Source: Bimuria novae-zelandiae CBS 107.79
Lineage: Eukaryota; Ascomycota; Dothideomycetes; Pleosporales; Didymosphaeriaceae
Assembly (NCBI GenBank): GCA_010015655.1
Contig: ML976668.1
Span: 559,861-623,860 of the forward strand
Direction: 5' to 3'
Length of the DNA: 64,000 bases
Position numbers and translations under genes: made by a program. Shown in pieces: positions 45,095 through 57,967 of this stretch. How positions within the stretch are numbered: the first letter of the stretch is position 1; each line of letters opens with the position of its first letter. The notes beneath the pieces are model-generated. The model had not been told where the DNA came from. It did not search any database and saw only the letters and a list, made by a program, of their open reading frames with translations.

Positions 45095-46377
45095 GGCGAG
45101 AGCGAAGTTTAAGAGTCGCGCGAGTGTGTCGGAGGAGGTGTACTGTAGCAGCCCTGTAGAAGAATCTCCAATTCAGTCGAGCGTGATGATGGGTATCCTG
45201 GAGCAGCAGACTGAAACAAAGCACGGTCGTCGCACGTCACGTCGGGTTATCTGCGTCCGCAAGCAGGCGAGCAAGTGAGGCACAGGAAGAATAGGGGAAC
45301 GAGAGAAAGGACCCGATGCGCGGCATGAGGTGAAGGAGGATGACAAAAGCAACAGCACGTGAGGGGTTGGTGGCTGGGGTGGGGGGGGGGGGGGGGTCCT
45401 GCACCTGCCTCTTGGGCAGCGAAGGCTGCACGAGCTAGTGAGAGAGATGACATGCACCCGCCCCAGGAAGCGCAAAGAAGGCGATCGACATCGTTCCCGC
45501 GTCTGCTATTTTCAGCCTTACGCACCAACAGTGTGATGATCTCGTCCAGCCTCTGCACCACGCCGCACTGCATCTTCGGACTTTTTCCAGAGCCGCATCT
45601 TCGAGCCAAACCTCGTCACATGCTGACTCGGTCAAAACACCTCGAAACGCATCCGCACCCCTTCCGTCATCTTAGCATTATTGCACCATCTGTGCAGATA
45701 TCGTGCACGTCCGTCTGCTGATGAATCTTGTTCCCGGCGTCCGAAAGCATTGACGAGGGCATACCACTGCAAAATCCTGTGTTTGCTTTATCAGCTCCGA
45801 AAGCCACGGCGAAGGGAGGAGTCTTTCATCTTAGCCAAAGTTTCGTGACAATTAACAAAAGATGACGCATAGGCTGCGTAGTCATGAGTGAGTACGATCT
45901 GAACAACCGCTTACATACAACGACGTGAATCATTCTAATCATTAAAAGTCATTACCGTGATTCTCGCATGTTCTTCCTAAGTATTTGCCTCCACGATGAC
46001 CAAAATCCAGCCGGTACCTGGACTTGCTTGCATGATTTGGAAATGTCGTCAACGAAGTATCGGCACAAGAAAACCTGCCAATGCTGTGCATCCCCATCCA
46101 GTTACATGTACCTCCCAACCATTTTGAGCGAGCACATCGTTCCTGACATGCCAGATTCGAGAGCCATACGTTTTTCTTTATCGTCCCCAACCATCTGAAT
46201 TGATAATGCAACCTAGCTATACTACTCAACCCTTTTTGTTCTAACAGCCTGATAAAAAAGGAACGCTCTCTGTAGCAGCGTCTAAGGTGTGTCTGTATCT
46301 ACCTACTACAGGGAGCTTCGACACTAAAATTTTCACTTACTATAAATGAAATTAATCGCACAGTAAAAAGAATGCAA
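45095..46377. other. intergenic with 16-base poly-G run
   Basis: Upstream region of the Tcp11-type gene. A run of 16 G sits at 45381-45396. No gene was recognised between here and the tRNA. Confidence 0.5.
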
Positions 46378-46451
46378 CTCCCCCGCGTGGGCTCGAACCA
46401 CGAACCTCCTGATTAACAGTCAGACGCGCTAGCCAATTGCGCCACGGAGGA
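46378..46451 (-). tRNA. tRNA-Asn (anticodon GTT)
   Basis: A 74-base cloverleaf on the minus strand without an intron. The acceptor arms TCCTCCG and CGGGGGA pair with one G-T wobble, with discriminator G. The anticodon loop reads CTGTTAA, with GTT at 46415-46417. The T arm is CGTGG-TTCGAGC-CCACG. An oligo-T polymerase III terminator follows at 46365-46369 on the plus-strand coordinates. Confidence 0.95.
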
Positions 46452-47189
46452 AAATCCAGTTTTTGTTCGGATAACAAAATCGAGTAGTTTTTTAATTATA
46501 TACAGCGAGTTGTGAGACGGCAGATACAATCTTAGGTTGATGGGAAGAAGGGATAACGCTGTGCGGCATTTGTGGGAAACGGGAACGCACGGGGAAAGGC
46601 TGATTGGAAGGAAGCGAGTGGTAAGTGCGTGGGGCCGGGCGGGGCGAGTTTGTACGTCGCGCACCTGAGAGCTAGTGCATAGAACGAACTACCCTCTGCA
46701 TAACATAACAGACTCACAGGTAATAATCAGATGAGCACGATACAGTAGAAATCCTAAGACTAGAAAGGAGTGATATATTCCAAAAAATTGGCTTTGAACG
46801 CTGTATTGCACGTATACAGAGCAAGTTTTGTTACTGTTTCAAGTCCGGAGAAAGCCACCCACCGCATTTTCTACCAGAGAAACTACAATATTTGGCACGG
46901 ATTTGAATTTATATTCTACTAGATTGATTACATACGGTATTGTCAAAGCCCAGGTAGAAGTGCGATAGAATGCTCAGGCGTGTTTTGCCAATTACGCAAT
47001 GGGATATCTGCCCGGCATAGATTCTACCTGCCACGCTTCCATGCTTTAAATGGGTCTATCCAGGTAATTCAGAGATACAACCGGGTGAACTTCTCTCACG
47101 CCGGTTGAGATAACGCCCTATCTCCACTTCTTCCCATTGTGATGGTATCGTCGGGAAGGCTTCCAGGTCTGTGTTCATTCTCGATGACT
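46452..47189. other. intergenic, nothing recognised
   Basis: Flanks the tRNA and the Dabb gene. AT-rich in places but not RIP-like. Confidence 0.4.
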
Positions 47190-47791
47190 CTACAGCCCCG
47201 TCACAGTCCGCAGAAACACGCCATCTTGGAAGTCGAAGACGACCGCTTTCTCTATAAACGGGCCTGCAGTTTTTTTGAAAGCATCGTGGGCAGGGTCTTG
47301 GTTAACGTAGTAATCGCGATCTTCGTTGGAGGAAAATTGGACGACGTATCCGTGGGTGAGACCCTCCTGTTCAGAGTATCAATAAGCTGTCACAGAGACA
47401 CAGTACAGGTAGATTCAGTACCTGCAGACCCTCGGGCGAGTTGCCCTTGCCGCCAGTTATCGACTTGATGTATGGTGCTCCTGTAGTAGGATGCAAGCAT
47501 GACTTTTCGAGACCGAGCATTTGTAGCGTGATCTGATCGAAGTTCAGCACATTCTCTGCGTTTGCGGGGTTGGATTCTTACGTCTTTGAGATTGCCAGGT
47601 GTCACATTGTCATGGAATTTGAACAAGACGATGTGTGTCGTCGACGGTGAAGCAGCAACTTGCGGGTTTCTATCAAATGACGAGGTGTGCAAGATTGAGC
47701 CGAAGGTGCTCGTGCGCGCATGTGTGAGGAGGAAGATGAAGAGGGCGAGGAGGCCCAGTGCGGCGCCCACAAGAGAGCGGCTCCTGAACAT
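47190..47791 (-). CDS. membrane-anchored stress-responsive A/B barrel (Dabb) protein
   Basis: Exons 47582-47791, 47422-47532 and 47190-47366, with introns of 49 and 55 bases (GTAAGA...TCAG and GTACTG...ACAG), give 165 residues. The ATG at 47791 was chosen because the codon further upstream in the frame is GTG. Residues 1-25 form a signal anchor (SLVGAALGLLALFIFLLTHA). The Dabb domain follows: THIVLFKFHDNVTPGNLKD, then LQMLGLEKSCLHPTTGAPY, THGYVVQFSS and DRDYYVNQDPAHDAF. Dabb proteins are small dimeric alpha/beta barrels, some catalytic (cyclases of polyketides), many of unknown role. Membrane anchoring is unusual for the typical soluble fungal version. Confidence 0.85.
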
Positions 47792-48344
47792 TATCGCCGC
47801 CAACGACCAGGAGACGAGCACTGCACCATAACTGGAGTTCGGTGATAATTGATTGTCTTGTGAATTGGCGCCCGCACAGCAACCAAATCCTCACACGACG
47901 GATTGGTGGTGCTGTCTCTGCAAACACTACACGCGTTGTTGCCCCAGCATGAAGTGGGCCCGCCCCAACCTCGGCTCGCAAGCTCCAGGGAGCTATGACC
48001 CGCCATCCTCAGAAAATTAGGAATGACGTTTTCCTCGCCGATCTCGCCTTGGCCATGCAATTTCATTATGGACAATCGAGGAAGCGCACTGATGCGCACA
48101 GAGCCCACTAAGCCGCATCGGCTACGTGACTGCGGGCCCCAAACCTGCCATTGAGATGTCGTCTTGGCACCAGCCAGTGACGCTCGTATGTAGCTATGAC
48201 GTAGCAAAACAAATGGGATCAGGTCAGGTGAAGCAACGGCGGTACAAAAGGTTCCTTGTCCCCTCGACTTCTCAACCACACTTGACGCTCTTCCATCAAA
48301 TATACCCGCCTCACACAATCTCCATCACACTCTAATCACTCACA

Positions 48345-49011
48345 ATGGCTACTCTTCACTGTAAGTTGCTCTGCCCGTGCCGGGAGAGCTGCGAGCAAAA
48401 CAAAGCAATGCGGAAGGCCACGATCGGCGATCGCGCGAGCTCTGCTCACTGCAAAGCAGCTCAGCATCAACAATGAGGTTCTAGAGACGTTCTAACATGA
48501 TTTCTATCAGACCTACCTCCCGTTAAGCCTTCGGCCATCGCCCTCGGCACTGCCTTCAACCACGCCGTCTCCCTCGCTGTCCTCGGACCCGTCTTTGGCG
48601 ACTCCTACCGCCGCGCCCAGGCTGCCAACAGCAAGGAGGAGTTTTTCAACTCCAAGGAGGCTGCCACCGCCGCTGCCTCGTGGGGATCTTCCCTCGCTGG
48701 CTCCGCCATCCAGGCCTACGGTGTTGGTGCTCTCATCAACGCCACCGGCACTCTTACCTACAAGGGCGCTGCTTACCTCGGCTCCTTGATCTTCTTCGCC
48801 TCTGCTGCTCCTTCGGTACGTCTCCACACTCAGTGGCCTGTTTGGGAACGTGAGAATAGTCACTAATGGTGCATAGATCGTCTCCCAGGTCGTAACCGAG
48901 AAGCGTCCCCTGGACACCGTCGCTGTCGGTGCCGTCGCCCGCGTCTTCGAGACCGTCGGTCTCTCCCTCTTCCTTACCTACTGGGGCACCCGGACCAACC
49001 CCTTCGACTAA
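48345..49011 (+). CDS. small multi-span membrane protein (DUF1761-like)
   Basis: Exons 48345-48360, 48511-48815 and 48877-49011 give 151 residues. Exon 1 is only 16 bases (MATLH plus one base), joined across a 150-base intron with GTAAGT and ATCAG ends. The reading is YLPPVKPSAIALGTAFNHAV, then a hydrophobic stretch with GPVFGDSYRRA, then WGSSLAGSAIQAYGVGALIN, then YKGAAYLGSLIFFASAAPS, and last TEKRPLDTVAVGAVARVFET. Three or four membrane helices are likely. The resemblance to fungal DUF1761 proteins is from memory and moderate. Strong codon bias (C-ending codons) suggests good expression. Confidence 0.75.
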
Positions 49012-50151
49012 ATATCACCTTTGTTAGCGGATATGCGATGTTAGTCTAGTTATTTCCCTGGGCATTGATTGCTTTGCCTGTTTGTCAATGGGATCGAACG
49101 AGATATGAGCCCTATGAGGCCTGGTGCCGGCATGATTGTAACATTAACTCTGAATGGAACTGCATAATACATGTTCTCGTCTCCTCGCGCGTGATGTTTC
49201 CCTGCTCGTATCAACTATGACATCATGACGGGAAACAAACCCTTCCGCGTGAAGCTGCAAATCGGCCACTGTATGACTGATCCCGGGGTAACACGGTAGC
49301 TATTAAATCTTGTCCTTGTTTCCACGCTTCAGCTTTACACGTGGGCGTCGAACCGTGCATGATTGCTTTTCTACCCACGATGTCGCTATACCCTACTTCA
49401 AAACCATACGGACACAGTCTAATCGGCCCACTGTCGGCCTAAAAAAACTGGTGCTCAGTCACCCCAGGCTCGGTATCTATGTCCAAGACCTCGTGCACCG
49501 ATTTCTACGTCGCATGGCTGGGTACGTTCACGCCTTCACAATTGCACCTGTCAATCCCAACGCTCGTAAATTTTAAAAAATGTTTGTCAACTCCAGTATC
49601 AAATCCCATATAGCACCATCGGATGAGGCCCATGCCAAATGTAAACACTTTTTGAATGCATGCGCCCACAATATGATCCCTCATGTTCCAATCCCATCAA
49701 CCACAGCGCCATGGCTCCATAGCGCGAAACATTCATGCCGCGTGGCATAATGAGCCACTGTCTGAACACCCCGTTCCCAAAAGGTACCCTGCGTGGTTCC
49801 TGCGTTGTCGAAATGTCGGTCCAAAGTGCTCATGCAGCCAGAAGGCAGAAGTCGTGGCGGTAATCGGCCAACGGCCGGGTACGAAGTAGATGCAGTCGGC
49901 CACTGTATTACTCGTCCTGGGGTAACACGAAAGACCAAGACAAGTCTAAACTGAGAGGTCTTACACGACGTTGTACCTTCTCGATTGAGATACAAAAGCT
50001 TTTCCCTTGTACTGTATGTTGAAACAGACGAAAATCCCCATTACGACGAAGTCCAAAAGCCCGCGTGCTGTTGAACAAGGTCTCCTGCATCCATGTAAGT
50101 CAGACAGTTGCGATGAATGAGCTCCGAGAACACGAACCACATATTTGAGAC
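49012..50151. other. intergenic, no gene seen
   Basis: Short overlapping frames only. Confidence 0.5.
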
Positions 50152-51927
50152 CTAGTAGTGCTTATATGACAAGTAAAAGCCGTGTGCTGGATTCGGAATG
50201 GAGATGTAATTGCGGCCTTTGCGCGGTTTATCGATCTGAGCCCCGCGCGCTCGACCGAACTGGATCACTTCGTCGTCGGTGTTATGGAGCGGCAGAGTCA
50301 CGCTCGCTAGAGCTGGACAGTACTTCCTCAGGTCCGTGTAATCGGTTAAAACATCACGAACTCGAAGTCCGCGCACCACGAGTTGCGTCAAGTTGGGAGG
50401 TAAGTTGTGGAACGAACCGAGTCGAAGGGTGTCGATGGTCAAGCTCTCGAGCTTATCGAACATATGGAGGCTTCCGAAGTCGCGCTGACCGATACCAGCA
50501 TTAACTTCATCTTCGCCTGCGTGCTCGCCCTAGCCTCCATATGCATATGTACTATCATAGTCCAGTGCTCTGAAATCGACGTCCAATGACTTCAACCAGT
50601 CAGCTCGACATTCCACGGCAGTCCTGAAGGCCTAGGAGCTGATATATTCTTCGTATCACATGAATCGACTGTGATGTCCTCCCCTGAACCTAAGAAACTG
50701 CAGATTTGGAACCGAGTTCAAGAGCTCCTGGAGCTGCCTGCTTTAGATGAATGCGTAGCCTTCCAGATACAAATGTGTGAGACCCGAAATGGCTCCCTTA
50801 GGCTGCAGAGACACCTTGGGGTCATGAAACGAGTTCGTGAGGATAAAGTTACGAACACGGAACTTCTAGTGTAGGTAGCGTGAGGAATGCAGTATATCCT
50901 GACAGGTCATTATAGTCGGATGCACCAATGTTATGTCCATGTATTCCATGCGTTCCTCGGGGATGGATATTTCTTCCACCGCGAGGAAGAGATCCTGGAC
51001 GTCTTGCACTGAAGGGTTGGCAGTCGCAAACAAGCCGTGCATGTATGGGAATCCGTTGGAAACTCCTATATCTGTACTATCGGAGCTGCTTCCACGAGGA
51101 GGATTGAGGATTATGCATCGCAGCTTTCGGAGTCGGGCAAGTAAGATCGCAAGAACCGCAAACAGATGGCGGTTCCGGACCGTAGCTATCCACACTTCAG
51201 CTTGGGGAAAGAGCATGGTGTGTGCCTGCTTGAACACAGCGTGGTCGGCCGTCTTCAACTTTAGTAGATTCCCATTACTTGAACAGTGAAAGTTCAGATC
51301 GATGCTCGTAACCTTTGCCGCAAGATCGTCTTGCTTCAGAACTTCTCTAGTGAATTGAACGCAACTTTCGTGGTATTGAGGTTTATAGACCAACTTTCCG
51401 AGACGCTTGTCATACTCAAGTTCACGACGCAGGATGCTAAAGAGGTTGAACAAAGCAGGTTGCGCCACATTCCGCAGCACCCTCGAGGTCAAGCATAGGT
51501 TGTACAGCGCCTTTCGATCGTTATCCAGACGGAGTTCAGCGGCGATGCTGTGTAGAGTTTCCGCGGGCAGCTTGAGAAAGAGAGTGGAGCCTGGCCGTCG
51601 TCGATTCTCTTGCTGCACTGGCTGCTCTTTCAGGCCCTGACCAAGCCACTGCTGAAGGAACGTAAGGCCCTGAGATGTGGGCTTCGCTTTAGGGACTACA
51701 GTAGACTTGCGCGGTTTACCAACCGCATTGAACTTGCTCGGTTTTGCAGCAGCCGGGGTAGACTTTCTCGGTTTAGCAGCAGCATTGGACTTGCTCGGTG
51801 CAGCAAATGCAGTGGAATTGCTCGTTTCAGCGACTGCAGTGGAGCGGCTCGGTTTTGCTGCAGCCGGAGTGGACTTGCTCGGTTTTGCAGCGGGAGCGGA
51901 CTTGCGACCGCTGCGTGTGGTCACCAT
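50152..51927 (-). pseudogene. F-box-like gene with decayed C-terminal half
   Basis: The minus strand from ATG at 51927 is open for 353 codons to TAG at 50866-50868. The same frame then continues as protein-like sequence to 50152, broken by TAG, TAA, TGA, TAG and TAG in all. Residues 1-80 hold repeats of a KPSKSTPAAA type, basic and Pro/Ala-rich. Residues about 115-165 look like an F-box (LFLKLPAETLHSIAAELR, then LYNLCLTSRVLRNVAQPALF). The later part, including SGLTHLYLEGYAFI and LDKL-like LRR text such as MFDKLESLTIDTLRLGSF, resembles the usual Leu-rich tail. F-box proteins bring substrates to SCF ubiquitin ligases. Either the short form is still expressed or the gene is dead. Confidence 0.65.
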
Positions 51928-52342
51928 GGCAGGTCGTGGGTGAACTGGGTGAAGAGTGGAGGCGAAGGGTAACGAAATGTCGAAGGCGTGGGCGGCGCGT
52001 TCTTTATAAACGTTTGTCGCCCGGGCATCGGGTCGTCATGTGACGAGCAAACCGTGCGGGTGCTTAGGGCAGGTGCGCTTGAGACATTCAACCCAGCACT
52101 TGAAAGGGGCCCGGGCAAAGCGAGCTCACATGCCAACCTCTAGGCCCCGCGGTCGGAGGCAGCCTCTAGTTAGAAATTCCACCTTGATCACGAACGCGTG
52201 CATTAATAATCTCGAAATACCCTTTATACGCCACTGAGACATAACTCAAGCTACATTATCCCAGCATTCCTCTACATGAAACCCGTCACTGGAACAAAGT
52301 CAACATATTTGGAGCCTATACTCGCACCCTCCTACCTCTGGT

Positions 52343-55300
52343 TCAGATCATACCCCTACCACCCCTCCACCCCCATACCAAGCCAGGATCCTCTCTGACC
52401 CTGTGCCCCCACCCCTCCTTCACAGCATTTAGTCCCTCGCTCAACTCCCGCATCCCATGCACCACCCACCTCAATTCTCTTCCCTCTACCGTCGCAGGTG
52501 GCGTCCTCTGCTTCACCGCCTCCAGCAACGGTACGAGGCGCGAGAGATTGGGAGGAAGATTGTACCGCCACGATGCTTCGACCCAAGTAGTGACGGCCGC
52601 GCGATCTGTGAGGAACGTGGACAGGGACGTGAGCCAGGGGTACTGAACTGCTGGATTGACATGGGAAGAAGGATTTTGGAGAGCGCGAGTGAGATGGATG
52701 GGCCAGCAGAGGGAGGCGTAGCGGAGGAAGGGTAGGTCAGCGTCCCATTCCGGCTGTGATATCGCTGGGGTGGACGAAGATGGCGTGGTGATTCTTCCCG
52801 GTGGAGAGAGGTAGGGCTCGGAAGTTGAAGCAGCCGAGTTCATCGATTTGTACTCACTGTCGCTTGATTTGCTTGTTCGCATGCTGGTCGCACTGCTCTG
52901 TTCGTGTGGTGCGGGTCGTGGCTGTAAGACTTGCGGGGTCCGGTTCCCGAACGACCGCTTCGGGATGTCGAACGCAAGGAACGAGATAGTTGTCGCAGCA
53001 AGATGCGCGTGTGCGAGGCTCTCGTCACGCAGACCAAAAAAACTCGTTTGAGGATCCACGGTTAGAAGGTACTCTCTGACCGACTTGTGCGTGAAGATAA
53101 TGTTGCAGGACGTGACTTCGACTAGCCCACATGTAAGAAAGGGTATTTTTTCATTCGTGATGAAGTTTGCTCCTGAATCGATCGTACGTTGACCGGGTAC
53201 GACGTTGAGAGCTTTTTGAAACCCTCGCATGCACGGATTGTGAATCCCAAAGGTCAGCAATCGGAAAACGCTCGCGACGAACCGCTTCTCTGGCTCCGAA
53301 CTGAATTCGAGCAACCCGAGAATGCGAGCATATATCATCTCCAAACCATCCAGCTCATGAGGCCTTTCCAGTTTTGAGCGCCGCTCATCTGGGGACAGGA
53401 CCGGCGACCGCAAGTATTTAAGGAGCGAGCTAGCCCAGAGAAAGTTGCCGTGGCACCTCTGTGCAATCATAGTAATCAGTGATCGGTCCATGGATATGCC
53501 GAAGTACCCTTGGTTGGCAAGCTCGTGAAAATTTTCGGTGACGTAAACTTCAACATCATGCTTGTTGCTCTCCCTGCTGAGTGATAATAGGTGGGGGGCG
53601 TCAGAGGCCCACTTGTGGTATTCATTTGGAATTTTGAGATGGGGTCTGCTGAATAAAATAACTCGAGTATCCGTCTTTCTACAGAGCTCCGATATGGATC
53701 GAAGGAGAAGATCAACGTCGCTGCACTCGTCGATGCCGTCAATAACGAGAAATGTGGGATGTTGGTGGAGAAGCAGTGCAAGGATAGACAGGACCTCTTC
53801 TGACGTTGCTTTTGCCCGTGTGGTAGCTTTCCGTACGAGCAACGATACCGCGTCCAAGGTAGATCGGTGGCGACGATGAAGGTCAAGAAGCTGGTCTGTC
53901 AAAGCGCGAAACGCATCATCCGGATGAATGCAATACGAATGGGCTGCATTGAAGTGGTAAAAGACCGTGGAAGGAGGCTCGTGTTCGTCATCAATGCTTA
54001 GATTGCTTGCTTCGGTGCTGAGGTCATCTATGACTGCACCAGAGAGAAAGCTCTTGCCGAAGCCCGATTCGGCTTTTTTTGGTTAGTCTTTTGATCAATT
54101 ACAGGATCAGTTCGAGATAGCCTGCCAATCGACCTTCTTTGATGGCAACCATAAAATGAAAGATTTTGGTTGTGAAGAGGGACTAACCTTGTACGAAGAG
54201 AACTCTATGTTGCCAACCAGTCTCGAGGTGTTCTGTGTCATTGGCAGTTTCAGTGTCGAATGGAACGTTCCGCCAACGACAGTACTTTTCTTCACTGAGA
54301 AACCAGGCGCAAGTGTTAGGGTGTCGTTGGTTAAGTCGATGTACGTAGGCGTCTCGGTAAGAGCAGCTGTTGCCGAGCCATGTCTTGACTCGGTCAACCC
54401 TTCTCACTACACAAGGATCAGCCTGAAAGCACTATTTGCGCTCCATTCGAAGGATACGCACTTCGTTTTGCCATCCTCTGCTGCTTCGATTCGTCACTCT
54501 CGCCCGCCTCAACTTGCCTGTTGAGGAAGTCGGTATACTTGCTCCGGTGCTTCAAAACCGTCGCGTAGTCTTCCTCGTTCTGTCCGAACTCTGTTTCTAT
54601 CCATTGTCTATGCTGAAGAAGTCGCACCTCAAGTTGCGCAAAACGGGAGTCAAGCGGCCGCCAAAAGGGAGCAGGCGATGGCAAGCGATAATGGCGTGAC
54701 GCGACCCCTGCAAACTGTTACTTGAGAACATACATTCTTGCCTGACACCTGGGTCAAGATGCAACCTGCGTGGAGGTCGCAATAAGCTGTGCGACTTTTG
54801 CAATGTGAAACCCTTGTTTACGTGCGCCAATTATTGGCCGTCCATTTGCGTACACGCCGCAGCCGTTATTCCCAATGTGGAATCGCCCACCGGTAGATAT
54901 GGACATAGGAATTGCGAATGCCTATGCCCGTGGAATTATTGTACGTAAAAGTCACATACCGTGGGATACTCTGCAGAACATCAGGTGAATTCCAATAAGA
55001 AATTGCGCAAGCTCTGAGTAGACGGGAGACAACAATCTCGAACGTGCCTCGTGATGCCGGTGTTCGGAATGTTTCGGTCTTGTGTAGACTGCTTGAAGCT
55101 CTGCATAGTCTGGCAAGAGATTGCCGATGCTCTCAAATAAGTCTGCGACTTTTTCGAGTAGCGCAATGTAGCTGTTGGCGGTCTGAACCAGTCAGCAAGT
55201 TTCTGTAAGAAAGGCTGCGAGAGCAGAACTTTAAACAAGAGAAGTATCAGTTCCCAAAGCTTCTGACGCCATTCCGACTTAACAGGAATGTGGACCGAGA

Positions 55301-55612
55301 GGAAGTCAAAGTAAGCTTCCAGCCTGCGTACTAATACAGTGAACCTCCGTTCACATCTAGTCGAAAGTCCTCCGTCTTGCTGGTCCTTCCTATTAGCCAT
55401 CTTTAGGTTTTCCAAAAGTGAAGCAACGCTGTCACAATGGGATGCTAATCGGGTTTGGAGCAATAATGTGCATTGTATAGCTTGAGCGCTTCGGTCGTAA
55501 AGAGTCCTATTCGACCTATAAAATTAGCTCGGTGTGAATACTCGTCAATGACTACTGACGTTTGCTCTTCCACTGTCAGGCCCATGGTTGTACTCTTAGT
55601 CGACCGCGACAT
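52343..55612 (-). CDS. STAND NTPase (NACHT-type NLR-like protein), 5' structure unresolved
   Basis: Firm exons are 52343-54072, 54188-54406 and one ending at 54462 whose upstream edge is near 54713. The introns are 54073-54187 and 54407-54461, and both join in phase. A further exon block at about 54965-55612 (MSRSTKSTTMGLTVEEQTSV onward) looks like the N-terminus but has one unresolved frame change near 55460. The N-terminal helical part contains AYFDFLSVHIPVKSEWRQKL; then come VKTWLGNSCSYRDAYVHRL and QRHPNTCAWFLSEEKY. The P-loop is ESGFGKSFLSGA, the Walker B-like part is TFLVIDGIDECSDVD and RVILFSRPHLKIP. The C-terminus shows no ankyrin, WD or TPR repeats. This is the layout of fungal NLR-like proteins linked to non-self recognition. 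Function here is inferred. Confidence 0.75.
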
Positions 55613-56296
55613 CGCCCCGAAGTACCCCGACTTGAATTATTCGAACCTCTGTGTATGGATCCTAACGAATGCATTGACTGTCGCTCAACAATAGGCCCGG
55701 ATTTGAGATCCATGGGATGACGGGGGATGGCACAGGCATAGTACTGTATGACAAAAGAATTCGCAGACGAAGCTGAACTGGGCCATGTCGTGATTTCAGG
55801 CGGATTGCATGCGACCAACCCGCACGGACGGCTACCGAAAAGCGATAGGCGTGGGGCTTGTGGCAGGATCAGCGGGACGATACGCGGGAGATGTACCTGC
55901 AGGCGCAAAAGCCGTGTGAGTTGATGTAAAACGGCTTAGCAAACAGAAGAAAGAAACATGGGGGGCGCCAAGTCAGGGCCGTAAAAGCGTGGGTGTGAGC
56001 AGGGGGTATACGAAGCGGGGAGAACGTCGAGTGGCCTTCTGGGCGCTGACCGGCCCGACGGAACGTCCAACGAACACAAAAGCAAGCATGAAGTGGGCGA
56101 CGGCCGCCGTTCCAAAATGTGGGACTGGAACGGCAATGTGTGCGATGAAAGGTATCTTGGGTATCTTCTTCTCTCCAACCTGCGGCTGCTCGGCTTTAGC
56201 CAACGCCGCCGCCTCTATAATACAATAAATATTAAACTGCTGCGTGTAGAGAATGCTGCAGGCCATGCAGCGCGGCTCTCTGGTGTCTCGCTTTCT
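55613..56296. other. intergenic, no gene seen
   Basis: Lies between the NLR start and the Nem1 stop. It would contain the NLR promoter. Confidence 0.4.
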
Positions 56297-57967
56297 TCAG
56301 GCGGACTGCGGCTGACCCAGCCGCAGAGCAAGCAATGCGCGGACATCGGTGACATACTGCAAACCCTCGAGGAGGGGTATCAGATGCAGCAGGCCATGAT
56401 CCGTAGGGTCATTGATCCAGCCTTCGATGGGGATGGCATTGTCTGACGTCGATCGTTAGCCCGCATTGTTCGGCATGTCCGCGCGGGAAGCGCCTCACCT
56501 TCGTGAAAGACGTAGCACATGGGGCTGTTATCAATGATCATGACCCTGCTGAGGTCAGGCTCCACCTGAGCCAGATCCTTGATGTAAGCCCCGTTGCGAA
56601 ATGTGCAGTGCTGCCGGTAGTACCTTCCTGCGAAGTATTTGCGCTCCGTCTCCAACCAGTCGATGACTGGGTCTGCATACTCCTGCACGGACGCGGTGAA
56701 GATTACAAGATTGTACCATTTACACACCTGTGGCGAGCTGGATTAGCGGATATCGCCTACTATCGAGAGATAGATATACCTTTTTGAGGAACTCGTCGCA
56801 ATGGGGTCGCTTGTGGACATAATACAGGATGGGAACCTGCGGGCCTATTATCTGGCCGCCAGCTCCTACTGGCTGTTGCAGCTTCACTTCGACCATGTGG
56901 CCGGTCGTATAGCGACCGCCCTTGGCCATGCTGTGAATCAAGGTTTCATCGAGGTCTAGAATCAACGTCTTCTGGTGCGGTCCGAGCGAAGCGGTATTCG
57001 CTGCAGAATACGACGGCTGGCGCCGCGGAACAAGGGGCCGCGGAGGCTGTGGCGCTCGAGGAAACTTCGTCAGTTGCTTGGACGTTATAGGGCCTGTAGG
57101 GGACTTCAAGGCGTTCGCAGCTTCGGTCGAAACTTGCGTCGCGCCGCTTTTCGCGCTAGTCTTCTTTGCTGCCTTGCGCTGCCTCAGCGCTTCATCGTTG
57201 TGCAGTTTGATACGTATCTGTCGCTTCGCGGGTGCGATCTCCTCGCTCGTTGAAGACGCGGTTGACTTTGATCGCGTGTGCCGAGCGGGCGCATCGTAAT
57301 CGCCGTCTCTCGTTGATGGCCGCTCGCTTTCTACCTCCGAGTCAGATGTGATCACCGTGGACGTCGTCGAGGCAACCGAGGGCGATCGCTTTGGAGGCTT
57401 TTTGACCCTCTGCGAGGCAGTCGTACTTCTGCTCTTGCGCTTTCCCTTCTCCTGGGTGTCTGATGAATACGACGCCTGCATCGTCGCAGCCCGCATCTTC
57501 CGACGCGATCTTGTGAACGGATGACTCATGTGGTATACAGGTGCGATCAAGGAGAATCGGCCATCCTCATAGTGGAAACATGCTATCAAGTACTGCCCGG
57601 TAACAACAATGGGTGTGACAAGGAACTTGAGGCCCAAGACGACCACGTCTGATATCCTCTGGGGTATCAACCATCGCTTCGACTTTTGGGCTGCTGGGAA
57701 GGGCTCCTCTGATCGGTGCAGAAGCGGCGTCTTCTCGTCATAGTCGGACCGCGCCGTGTCTGTCTCGGTATAGCTCGCCCGGTCCATCCACCGAGGGACC
57801 ATGTTGTCTGATGCGTTCGTCGATGCTAAGGGTCCCGCGCCCGCATCATTCGACTGGGCCAGAGCTCTAGGCCGAGGTTGGGCGTGAAAGATGTTGCTCT
57901 CGGATGATGCGCGCGATCGTGAAGGGCTCGCTGGCGGAGTGCTGCCGATGTGTGCTAGTACATTCAT
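56297..57967 (-). CDS. NEM1: Nem1 nuclear envelope phosphatase
   Basis: Exons 56780-57967, 56499-56727 and 56297-56442, with introns of 52 and 56 bases in phase, give 520 residues. The ATG at 57967 is the first in frame. Residues about 105-131 form a membrane segment. A long basic, Ser-rich linker follows, then the FCP1/SCP-type HAD domain with the catalytic DLDETLIHS (DLDET at about 338-342), then HKRPHCDEFLKK joined to WYNLVIFTASVQEYADPVID, IIDNSPMCYVFHE, and NAIPIEGWINDPTD. Nem1 with its partner Spo7 dephosphorylates the lipin Pah1 at the ER and nuclear envelope and thus controls phosphatidate conversion to diacylglycerol. Domain order and length agree with filamentous fungal Nem1. Confidence 0.93.

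Noticed and set aside
56093..56446. 117-codon + strand frame near the Nem1 3' end
   Set aside because: It is antisense to Nem1 exon 3, whose coding content is clear.
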